From NCBI RefSeq assembly GCF_024346755.1, contig NZ_AP024861.1, positions 2,914,001 through 2,978,000 of the forward strand: 64,000 bases of DNA, given 5' to 3'. Source of the stretch: Vibrio aerogenes. Its GTDB lineage: Bacteria; Pseudomonadota; Gammaproteobacteria; Enterobacterales; Vibrionaceae. Positions 56,685 to 64,000 of the stretch are shown piece by piece. The notes below the pieces were generated by a model. It worked only from the letters and a program-made list of their open reading frames with translations. It did no database searches and was not told the DNA's origin. Position numbers and translations under genes: made by a program. Numbering within the stretch: position 1 is the stretch's first letter; each line of letters starts with the position of its first letter.

Positions 56685-57405
56685 ACTTTAAATCATGTTT
56701 TTCATAAGAAAAAAAACAATAAACTACATATAAAAACCATGAACTTTTATTATCAGGAATACAATCAAATTCACTATGAATTTTTATTTTCAGGAATACA
56801 ACCCATCTTGTTTTATTTAGTTATCACAGATATAAACCATTAATACCTGAATCATCCCTCAAATATACTCCTGTAAAATATAAAAACTGATTCAGAGGTA
56901 TACTCATGACTCACTTTCCCCGAGCCACACCTTTCAACTGATACTGAGTCATCTACCTTCAGATCGTTTGGCGATCTCTGAAAACCCCACACAAGGCTAT
57001 GTTTTAACGAAAAAATCACATCAATCATTCTGATAAAGTCATTCAGATAATTTGTTCAAGTACAAAACACTTATACGCTATACATCCCTTCACCCACTGA
57101 AATTTGCGATCAATGGCAAAAACTTACTTATATTTAATTGATAAAAATATATTTATATTATTTTACAGACTATTTTCCCGTTTAATGATATCGAAAAATA
57201 AAAATCATGAATATTGCTCTTTAAAATAGTTTGATATATTTTTCTGAATATCACCACACAAGTATAATAAATAAAAAGTCATAATAATTAATACGCCAGA
57301 ACAACCAGAAGCAATGGGGTATAAACCATACTCTGTTAAAATAAATAAAATTTATTTTAATTTGAATAAAAAGTTCATAAACAGCGTCATAAAAGGATCA
57401 CAGAG
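56685..57405. other. AT-rich gap before the Tat-exported binding protein
   Basis: About 720 bp with no supported gene. It holds the direct repeat pair at 56739-56801 and the promoter region of the binding-protein gene. Confidence 0.5.
56739..56801 (+). repeat. 26-bp direct repeat pair
   Basis: The unit beginning ATGAA and ending TCAGGAATACAA occurs at 56739-56764 and 56776-56801 with 24 of 26 positions equal and start-to-start distance of 37 bp. Spacing is not a whole number of helical turns. It could be a regulator site pair or a duplicated fragment. Confidence 0.85.
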
Positions 57406-58545
57406 ATGAGTAAAAAAAAGCAAGAATTCCAAATTAGCCGCCGGAATTTTCTGGCCTCTTCAGTTGGAGCATCTGTTGCTTTAAGTACCAGCAAAGTCTT
57501 TGGCTACAGCAACCTGATTTCAACACAAAGTGCTGAGCAGGAAACCAGAACACTGGATGAAATATATCAGGCAGCACTGGCAGAAGGCGGCAACCTGACA
57601 ATCTACGCCGGCGGAGATTATGACGGGCAACAAGATTTCGTCCGTAATGCATTTAAAGCGCGTTTCCCTGATATCAATCTGAATATCGTGGTGGACTACA
57701 GTAAATATCATAACGTCAGATATGATAATCAATTCGAAACGGGCAATGTGATCCCCGATGTCGTTCAGCTTCAGCTCCTGGAAGAATTTGAACGCTGGAA
57801 ATATCTGGACCGGCTTCATTGCTACAAACCTGCTGGTTTTGACAAAGTTTATCCGACTTTAAAAGATTGTGATGGTGCATGGACTGCCGCCATGATTATT
57901 GCCTTCAGTTTTGTTGTCGACAAAGATGCTCTTGGCTCAAACGCCCCGGCATCACCGGAAGTGCTGGCAAGTGGTGCATGGTCCGGCAGCATTGCCTCTG
58001 CCTATCCACATGATGATGATGCTGTCGCCTACCTGTATAAATGTTATACAGAAACTTATGGCCGGGAATGGCTGGCTGCCATGGCGGAGCAGGATATCTC
58101 GTTTAAACGTGGTTCACATACACCTGGCGTTGCCATTCGCCAAAAAGAAAAACTCGTGGGTATCGGCACGTCAGGGTCTCCTGTCACCAGTGCTGACAGC
58201 AACCTTCAATGGGTTTTACCTGAATCTGCGCCATTTATGGCCTGGGGCCAACGCGCAGCCATCGTGAAAAATGCCCGGAATATGGAAGCTGCCAAACTAT
58301 ATATGAACTGGATCATCTCTGAAGAGTTCCAGAGTAACAGAACATGGTCGGTACGAACCGATATCAAACCATCAAATGGTTTAGTTCCGATTTGGGATTA
58401 CCCGAATGCCAATTTTGAGGGCTTCCCGGCCTTCATGCGTGACAGAGAAGAAGTTGAACTCTGGCGTCAAACATTTGCACTTTACTTTGGTGAAGTCAAA
58501 GGCGATCCGACACCGGGGTGGCTGGGTTTATACCCCGGTGCGTGA
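57406..58545 (+). CDS. Tat-exported ABC solute-binding protein
   Basis: A 379-residue binding protein of the FbpA/AfuA/PotD-like class. A twin-arginine motif ISRRNFLA (Arg12-Arg13) leads a hydrophobic segment to about residue 32. The mature part shows GNLTIYAGGDYDGQQDFVRNAF, DVVQLQLLEEFERW and a late YMNWIISEEFQSN, following the class fold. No permease or ATPase is adjacent; a HAD phosphatase follows 84 bp downstream, so the ligand could be a phosphorylated sugar or polyol, as for AfuA, but this is inference. Confidence 0.82.
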   Translation: MSKKKQEFQISRRNFLASSVGASVALSTSKVFGYSNLISTQSAEQETRTLDEIYQAALAEGGNLTIYAGGDYDGQQDFVRNAFKARFPDINLNIVVDYSKYHNVRYDNQFETGNVIPDVVQLQLLEEFERWKYLDRLHCYKPAGFDKVYPTLKDCDGAWTAAMIIAFSFVVDKDALGSNAPASPEVLASGAWSGSIASAYPHDDDAVAYLYKCYTETYGREWLAAMAEQDISFKRGSHTPGVAIRQKEKLVGIGTSGSPVTSADSNLQWVLPESAPFMAWGQRAAIVKNARNMEAAKLYMNWIISEEFQSNRTWSVRTDIKPSNGLVPIWDYPNANFEGFPAFMRDREEVELWRQTFALYFGEVKGDPTPGWLGLYPGA

Positions 58546-58629
58546 ACAGCAACAAACACATAAGGGTATGCATTTATTCTCTCAACAGGTACAGTAAGTT
58601 CACTCTTTACTGATATTCCCGGAGACGAT

Positions 58630-59286
58630 GTGAAAACCATTCCCTGCAAGGGGTGCCTGTTTGATCTTGACGGCACCCTGATTGATTCAATGGCCGCGGT
58701 TAACCGAAGCTGGTCAGCTTTAGCTCTCAGACACGGTCTGGTTCCTGATGAGGTTTTAAGTGTGATTCATGGCCGTCCGGCCAGTGAGTCAGTCGCAGAA
58801 TTACTGGCCGGTAAACCGGACATCATCCAGAGTGAGATTGAATGGCTGAAGAAACAGGAAACAGAGGATACAGCAGGAATTACACCGCTGCCCGGCGCCA
58901 TTTCAATGTTAAACAACCTGACAGAAAAACAGATCCCATGGGCTATCGTTACCTCCGGGAGTGAGCCGGTTGCACAGGCAAGAATTGCAGCAGCGGGAAT
59001 CCCCCGGCCACAGATATTAATTACAGCTGATCAAATTAAACAGGGAAAACCCAACCCTGAACCTTATCTGTTGGGAGCTTCGCGGCTGAACCTGCAACCC
59101 GCAGAATGTCTTGTCTTTGAAGATGCGATTGCGGGCGTAAAATCGGGACTGGCCGCCCAAAGCACAGTCATCGGCTTATTAACCCATGCAACACCCGATA
59201 TGCTAATGAATGTCGAATGTATTCAGGATTACCGGCAGGTGACAATTCACAAAACTGAACACGGCGCAGATATTCTGATTCAGTAA
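58630..59286 (+). CDS. HAD-family sugar phosphatase, beta-phosphoglucomutase-like
   Basis: A 218-residue HAD subfamily IA phosphatase. Motif I FDLDGTL carries Asp12 and Asp14, the cap domain follows (about 20-85), motif II is VTSGSEPV, motif III KQGKPNPEPY and motif IV VFEDAIAGVKSG. It resembles YfbT/YniC-type hexose or polyol phosphatases (HxpA/HxpB). It starts with GTG after GGAGA. Likely co-transcribed with the preceding binding protein. Confidence 0.87.
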   Translation: MKTIPCKGCLFDLDGTLIDSMAAVNRSWSALALRHGLVPDEVLSVIHGRPASESVAELLAGKPDIIQSEIEWLKKQETEDTAGITPLPGAISMLNNLTEKQIPWAIVTSGSEPVAQARIAAAGIPRPQILITADQIKQGKPNPEPYLLGASRLNLQPAECLVFEDAIAGVKSGLAAQSTVIGLLTHATPDMLMNVECIQDYRQVTIHKTEHGADILIQ

Positions 59287-59292
59287 AATCCC

Positions 59293-59352
59293 AGAGCGTG
59301 TTTATCTTTCATAGCCTCCAGCAGGAACGGCGATGAAAGATAAACACGCTCT
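59293..59352. terminator. 20-bp perfect inverted repeat, probable terminator
   Basis: The 20-nt arm starting AGAGCGTGTTTATC (59293-59312) is repeated perfectly inverted at 59333-59352 with a 20-nt spacer. It lies just after the HAD stop and ahead of the converging exporter. A terminator is the simplest reading, but arms this long are unusual and no T run follows, so a mobile-element remnant is possible. Confidence 0.65.
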
Positions 59353-59409
59353 AGCCCAACATAATCATAGTTTGTTATCAAAGACAGCCCGGCAATGAAC
59401 GGGCTGTCC

Positions 59410-60507
59410 TCAGTCCAGAGATTTCTTAAACCGGGCAGACGCAACTAACAGGCCAATCACCGTAAAACAGGCCATCCAAACTGCATCTTTCCACAAGTCA
59501 GCCAATGAAGCACCACGAAGGACAATACCGCGGATCATTCGCATAAAATGCGTTGCCGGTAAGACTTCGGCTATCCACTGCGCTTCTGTCGGCATGCCTT
59601 CGTAAGGAAACATAAAACCGGATAACAAAATGGATGGCAGCAAAATAAAAACGGTCATTTGCATTGCCTGTAATTGTGTACTTGCTATGGTTGAAATCAC
59701 CAGTCCAAGTGTCAGGCTGGCTGAAATAAACAGCAATGTTCCCCACAAGACCTGGCTCAAAGCACCGTTCACCGGTACATCAAAAATCAGGTATCCTAAT
59801 CCAAGAATAATGATGACCTGAATCAGACCGATGAAAATATAAGGGACGATTTTCGCAACCATCAGCTCAATCGAATGTACAGGTGTTGTGATCAGCAATT
59901 CAAGGTTTCCCCGTTCCCGTTCCCTGACAATTGCAGCACTGGTGAAGAGGATCATCGTCATCGTCAGAATGACACCTAACAATCCCGGAACAATATTAAC
60001 TGCAGAGCGGCGGCTGGGATTGTAGTAAAGAGCGACATCAAATGTTTTCTGCTGATCTGAATTTGTAGCAACACCATCCTGCGATATTGGTACACTTTGC
60101 AGCCGCATAATCGCAGAGCTGATCATGGTATCAGAGCCATCAACAATCCACTGGCCTAAAGTTCGCTGTTGATCGACCCGGTGGGAAAGGTCTTCAGGCA
60201 AAATCAGTGCAGCCCGGACAGTTCCCTGATGAATCGCCAGCTCAGCCTCTTGTGTCGTTGCATAATACGCTTTAACATCAACAACCTGCGTGACACTGAT
60301 TGTCTGAGTAATCAGGCGGCCAATCTGGCTTCCACTTTGATCAACAACAGCAACCGGCACATGCCTTACATTAGTATTGATGGCAAATCCAAACAAAAGC
60401 AGCTGAATTAAAGGGATCATCACAACCATCCCGAAAGTGATTCTGTCCCGCGAGAGTTGACGAAATTCTTTCATCATCACAGCTTTCATCCGCAATAACT
60501 GACTCAC
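59410..60507 (-). CDS. ABC-2 type exporter permease, YhhJ/YbhR-like
   Basis: A 365-residue ABC-2 membrane protein. An N-terminal helix (about 26-46), a large periplasmic domain (about 50-170), and a five-helix C-terminal block with RERERGNLELLITTPV, LSGFMFPYEGMP and LPATHFMRMIRGI, the usual ABC2_membrane_3 motifs. It overlaps the ATPase gene by 4 nt. Only one permease is present, so it should work as a homodimer. Confidence 0.9.
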   Translation of the reverse strand: MSQLLRMKAVMMKEFRQLSRDRITFGMVVMIPLIQLLLFGFAINTNVRHVPVAVVDQSGSQIGRLITQTISVTQVVDVKAYYATTQEAELAIHQGTVRAALILPEDLSHRVDQQRTLGQWIVDGSDTMISSAIMRLQSVPISQDGVATNSDQQKTFDVALYYNPSRRSAVNIVPGLLGVILTMTMILFTSAAIVRERERGNLELLITTPVHSIELMVAKIVPYIFIGLIQVIIILGLGYLIFDVPVNGALSQVLWGTLLFISASLTLGLVISTIASTQLQAMQMTVFILLPSILLSGFMFPYEGMPTEAQWIAEVLPATHFMRMIRGIVLRGASLADLWKDAVWMACFTVIGLLVASARFKKSLD

Positions 60508-61433
60508 TGGCGTCCCTCCCCTGTTACAGTAACAAATACATCTTCAAGGCTGGGCCGGGCCATAGATATTTCCGCATTCAATAACTCAGAACATGATTGC
60601 CGGAGCCATGAGACAGGCTCTGTCACATCCTGATAGATCAAAACCCGAAGGCGCACACCTAACTGAGCGGCTGAACGAACCTGTGGAAAAGAAATCAGCT
60701 TCTCTTTCAGACGACGAAGTTCCGGTGCCTGCACTTCCAGCACATTGACCCCCATATCAGCCATCAGTTTTTCTGGTTCACCATCAGCCCGGATAAATCC
60801 TGAATCCATAATGGCCAGCCGGTGACAACGCTCAGCTTCATCCATATAGTGCGTCGTGACCAGAATGGTTGTCCCCTGCGCAGACAAATCAAACAACTGC
60901 TCCCAAAACTCGCGGCGGTTTTCCGGATCGACGGCAGAGGTTGGTTCATCAAGAAATAACAATTCAGGACGATGCATTGTCGCAGCAGCCAGTGAAAGTC
61001 TCTGCTTCTGCCCGCCGCTCATACCGGAAACACGCTGCTTTCTGCGTTGATCCAGTCCATATGTATGTGATTGCTCACTTACCCGGCGGTTCAGTTCATT
61101 TGTTCGCATACCGAAAATCTGCCCCATAAACTGCAAATTCTCTTCAACCGTTAAGTCATCGTATAAAGAAAACTTTTGCGTCATATATCCGATTTTCAGC
61201 CTTAGCTGCTCAGCCTCGCCTGGTATATTCAGCCCAAGAACATTCACCCGCCCGGATGTGGGGCGAAGCAATCCGGTCAGGACTCTGATCGTCGTTGATT
61301 TACCACATCCATTGGGGCCGAGAAAGCCGTAAATACAACCTTTGGGGACAGATAGATTAATGTCATCAATCGCAGTAAAGTTGCCAAACTGCTTCACAAC
61401 ATTTTCAGCCATAATTGCCGGTAACGTCATCAC
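60504..61433 (-). CDS. ABC exporter ATPase, YbhF/CcmA-like
   Basis: A 309-residue ATPase with Walker A GPNGCGKST near residue 38, signature MSGGQKQR and Walker B LLFLDEPTSAVDP. It has one nucleotide domain followed by a 70-residue tail that resembles the DrrA-type C-terminus. It overlaps both partners by 4 nt, so the three exporter genes form one operon (HlyD, ATPase, permease). Confidence 0.92.
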   Translation of the reverse strand: MMTLPAIMAENVVKQFGNFTAIDDINLSVPKGCIYGFLGPNGCGKSTTIRVLTGLLRPTSGRVNVLGLNIPGEAEQLRLKIGYMTQKFSLYDDLTVEENLQFMGQIFGMRTNELNRRVSEQSHTYGLDQRRKQRVSGMSGGQKQRLSLAAATMHRPELLFLDEPTSAVDPENRREFWEQLFDLSAQGTTILVTTHYMDEAERCHRLAIMDSGFIRADGEPEKLMADMGVNVLEVQAPELRRLKEKLISFPQVRSAAQLGVRLRVLIYQDVTEPVSWLRQSCSELLNAEISMARPSLEDVFVTVTGEGRQ

Positions 61434-62392
61434 TCACGCTCCTTCCCGGTCAAATCCACCTGAACAGGTAACCCGGACGGTAAATCTGCTGCGGATTCAT
61501 CCAAATCCACCTTAGCCAGATACATGAGCCTGGCTCTCTCGTCTTCTGTCAGTGCAAAGTAAGGAGTGAATGAGGCTTCATGAGCCACCCAGCGAACTGT
61601 TCCCTGATATACAACCGAACTTCCATCAACATGAACATCGACCCGCTTACCGGGAACAAACTGAATCCGGTGACGGGCCGGGACATAGATTCGTGCATAA
61701 GGAATACGATTGGCCTGAATAACTGCTAACGTACTGTTCACACTCACCCGTTCTCCGAGATAATGAGGTAATGAATCAATAATGCCATCCCGGGTCGCGA
61801 CAATGGTCAGTTCCTGTAATTTTTGCGTCTGTAACGTCACTTCGGCTTTTGTTGCTGCCAGCGAAGCCTTCGCTTGCTCAATGTCTTCAATCCGGGCTCC
61901 GGCAGTCAGCTTTGCAAATGATTCTCTGGCTGAACGCAATGATGCCTGAGCGGAATCTTTCGTTGCTTGTGCCGCATCTTTTTCCGACTGACTAATGAGT
62001 TTTTTTCTGACCAGTTCTTTCTTGCGCTGATAATTTTTTTCAGCTTCCAGATAAATCGCTCTGGTCTGAAATACTTTGGCCTGTGCAGCAGCAACATCTT
62101 CCGGACGTTCACCATTAGTAAGCTTTTGCAAATAAGCTGTAGCCCTCGCTTGTTCAGCTTTTGCCTGATCTAAAACAGCTAATTGATTTCTTGTATCCAA
62201 CCGGACCAGAACCTGACCTTTTTTTACGGTCTGCCCTTCTTTTACCGGCAAACTTCTGATGATTTCAGCAGCGGTTGCTTTCAGGGTTATCCGGTCACGT
62301 TCCAGCATTCCGAGCGCCAGGCTCCCGGACTCTGACCGGCATCCGGTCAGCCATATGATAAATAGCAGAGAACATAACACATATCGATTCAT
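61430..62392 (-). CDS. HlyD-family membrane fusion lipoprotein
   Basis: A 320-residue periplasmic adaptor. A lipobox WLTGC places the lipid Cys near residue 18. The biotinyl-lipoyl half motif VKEGQTVKKGQVLVRLD is near 51-67, followed by a long coiled-coil hairpin (about 75-190) rich in Ala, Gln and Lys, and a beta-barrel end (RIYVPARHRIQFVPGKRVDV). It is similar to YbhG/YhiI and starts the exporter operon. The adaptor would link the inner-membrane pair to TolC. Confidence 0.9.
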   Translation of the reverse strand: MNRYVLCSLLFIIWLTGCRSESGSLALGMLERDRITLKATAAEIIRSLPVKEGQTVKKGQVLVRLDTRNQLAVLDQAKAEQARATAYLQKLTNGERPEDVAAAQAKVFQTRAIYLEAEKNYQRKKELVRKKLISQSEKDAAQATKDSAQASLRSARESFAKLTAGARIEDIEQAKASLAATKAEVTLQTQKLQELTIVATRDGIIDSLPHYLGERVSVNSTLAVIQANRIPYARIYVPARHRIQFVPGKRVDVHVDGSSVVYQGTVRWVAHEASFTPYFALTEDERARLMYLAKVDLDESAADLPSGLPVQVDLTGKERE

Positions 62393-62927
62393 ATAAAGCT
62401 CCCGGTATTTACAAAATTAATAATTCACAAAAATTATATGCTTGAACTGAAATATAAAAAAAGACGAATAATCAACCAATACTAATCATTTGATTAATTA
62501 CCTGACTCTGCTGACTTTTAATCCGGTTTTTTTGCATTTATCAGTCACTCAGGCCAACTTGTATACCGCCAATAACCCATTGAATATTAATGCAAAAAAT
62601 ATGAATTAAAATTTCAAAGTGGTCTTAAAAAGGTTCAAAAACCCGTTTTTAATCACACAATAATCCTCCAATGAAATCCTTTGCATTAGAGCAGTTCAAC
62701 TAACACAAGCAACAAATAAAGATTAAGAAACCACCAAGAAACAAAATATCGGAACATAACACCAATCAATGGAGTGAAAATAGTAAATTGGCCTGATAAT
62801 TGTTAGTATACCGTGATCTTTTATTCGCGATTCAATAAGATTATAGTGGCATAATCATTATGCTTTATATTAATTGAGTCCGGATAACAAATTCAGGGAT
62901 ACAACAAATAAAAATTGGAGTTTTTAA
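62393..62927. other. divergent promoter region before the OppA-like gene
   Basis: About 535 bp, AT-rich. It separates the minus-strand exporter operon from the plus-strand OppA-like gene and must contain both promoters. I see no certain operator or small RNA. Confidence 0.5.
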
Positions 62928-64000
62928 ATGCGCAAAAACAACATTTCTAAGGGGCTTCTTTTAAGCACCTGCATCTCGGCTGCGATTGCTTCTGTTTCAG
63001 TACAGGCAGCCCATGTTCCGGCAGGAACAAAACTGGCACCCGTACAGGAACTGGTGCGTGGTAACGGTTCTGAAGTCGCTTCAATTGACCCACATAAAGT
63101 TGAAGGTGTACCCGAATCTCATGTCATCAGGGATGTACTTGAAGGCCTGGTGAATTCAGATGCTGAAGGAAATATTGTTCCCGGTGTCGCCGAAAGCTGG
63201 GAAACAAAAGATAATAAAACTTTTACTTTTCATTTAAGAAAAGATGCCAAGTGGTCCAATGGCGACCCTGTCACAGCTGAAGATTTTGTATATAGTTTTG
63301 AGCGTGTTGTTGATCCTGCGACCGCTTCTCCTTATTCATGGTATATGGAAATCGCAAACATTGTGAATGCGTCCGATATCATCGCTGGAAAAAAAGATAA
63401 ATCGACACTGGGTGTGAAAGCCATCGATGCCTATACATTCCAGGTCACACTGGATAAACCGACCTCTTATTTTGTTAAAATGATGGCACACACCACAGTC
63501 AAGCCTGTACATAGAGCTACGGTTGAAAAATGGGGTAGCAAGTGGACACGTCCGGAGCATTTTGTTGGCAACGGCGCCTACGTGCCAGACACATGGGTCG
63601 TCAACGAACGTTTGGTTCTCAAACGTAATCCGAAATACTGGGATAATGCACATACCGTCATTAATAAAGTCACTTTCCTGCCAATTGAAAGTCAGGTTTC
63701 AGAAATGAACCGTTTCCTTGCCGGCGAAATGGACTTTACTTATGAGATTCCGGTTGAGCACTTCAAACGTCTGAAAAAAGAACATCCTGAATCTGTTTCT
63801 GTCACGGGTAACCTCTGTAGTTATTACTATGATTTCAACAATAAACAGAAACCATTTGATGATGTTCGTGTCCGTAAAGCACTGTCTTATGCCATCGACA
63901 GAGATATCATTGCTAAGGCCATTATGGGACAGGGTGAAAAACCAGCGTATTTCTTTACACCAGAAATCATTGCAGGATTTACTCCAGTCATGCCAGCCTA
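62928..64000 (+). CDS. OppA-like oligopeptide-binding protein, 3' end outside window
   Basis: Only the first 357 codons are in the window. ATG 62928 has TTGGAG 8 nt upstream. A Sec signal peptide ends near SVQAA (about residue 27). Family 5 binding-protein features are clear: ASIDPHKVEGVPES, LRKDAKWSNGDPVTAEDFVYSF and RVRKALSYAIDRD. OppA binds peptides of two to five residues in the periplasm for the OppBCDF importer, whose genes would follow to the right. Truncated by the window border, not by mutation. Confidence 0.92.
   Translation, partial: MRKNNISKGLLLSTCISAAIASVSVQAAHVPAGTKLAPVQELVRGNGSEVASIDPHKVEGVPESHVIRDVLEGLVNSDAEGNIVPGVAESWETKDNKTFTFHLRKDAKWSNGDPVTAEDFVYSFERVVDPATASPYSWYMEIANIVNASDIIAGKKDKSTLGVKAIDAYTFQVTLDKPTSYFVKMMAHTTVKPVHRATVEKWGSKWTRPEHFVGNGAYVPDTWVVNERLVLKRNPKYWDNAHTVINKVTFLPIESQVSEMNRFLAGEMDFTYEIPVEHFKRLKKEHPESVSVTGNLCSYYYDFNNKQKPFDDVRVRKALSYAIDRDIIAKAIMGQGEKPAYFFTPEIIAGFTPVMPA

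Noticed and set aside
1..64000. CRISPR arrays, rRNA genes, insertion sequences, integrases and riboswitches
   Set aside because: Reading both strands I found no regularly spaced repeat array, no transposase or recombinase frame, no rRNA segment and no leader with a recognisable riboswitch core. The tRNA 3' end was not seen repeated as an attachment site.

Overview
This 64 kb window looks like a chromosomal segment of a marine or plant-associated gammaproteobacterium, most likely Vibrionaceae. The pointers are a vibriolysin-type M4 protease, a KdgM/TogMNAB/PelW/PelX oligogalacturonide system, moderate GC content and dense operons. I could not run a database search, so species assignment is inference. 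I found no transposase, integrase, phage gene, CRISPR array or rRNA; the only tRNA is tRNA-Ser(TGA) at the left edge.

Layout: (1) 0-5 kb: tRNA-Ser, a tRNA-dependent cyclodipeptide synthase, an RBBP9-type serine hydrolase, a GNAT acetyltransferase and an aldehyde dehydrogenase. (2) 5.4-21.3 kb: a long + strand cluster with HAD hydrolase, DAO-type oxidase, Tat-exported peptide/opine-type binding protein, two permeases, fused double ATPase, a three-subunit 2Fe-2S/FAD dehydrogenase of the opine oxidase/HcnABC type, M20 deacylase, GabD-like and GabT-like enzymes, a second HAD and an Lrp-type regulator. Together these could import and break down an N-substituted amino acid (opine-like) to succinate. 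(3) 21.4-28.9 kb: a seven-gene - strand glycan cluster (SDR, TIM-barrel isomerase, FAD oxidoreductase, SMR-like flippase, two GT2 enzymes, a large polytopic membrane protein). It resembles a lipid-linked-sugar modification pathway with unfamiliar donor-building enzymes. (4) 29.5-34.6 kb: secreted M4 protease, a periplasmic-binding-like protein divergent from a sensor kinase, and a solitary bacterial microcompartment shell protein. (5) 35.4-56.6 kb: a pectin/galacturonate region with ExuR-type regulator, UxaA-UxaB-UxaC, a pectinesterase without a signal peptide, a chemoreceptor, PelX (PL9), KdgM porin, TogMNAB transporter, PelW (PL2) and a MATE transporter. PelX and PelW cut oligogalacturonides on either side of KdgM/TogMNAB import, and UxaCBA turn galacturonate into 2-keto-3-deoxygluconate. 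(6) 57.4-64 kb: a Tat-exported binding protein with a HAD phosphatase, an ABC-2/HlyD exporter, and the first 357 codons of an OppA-like binding protein cut by the window end.

Regulatory signals seen include paired FadR/ExuR-type operators in front of exuR and uxaC, a KdgR-like box against the kdgM start codon, a strong 22-bp palindrome upstream of exuR, and several Rho-independent terminators.
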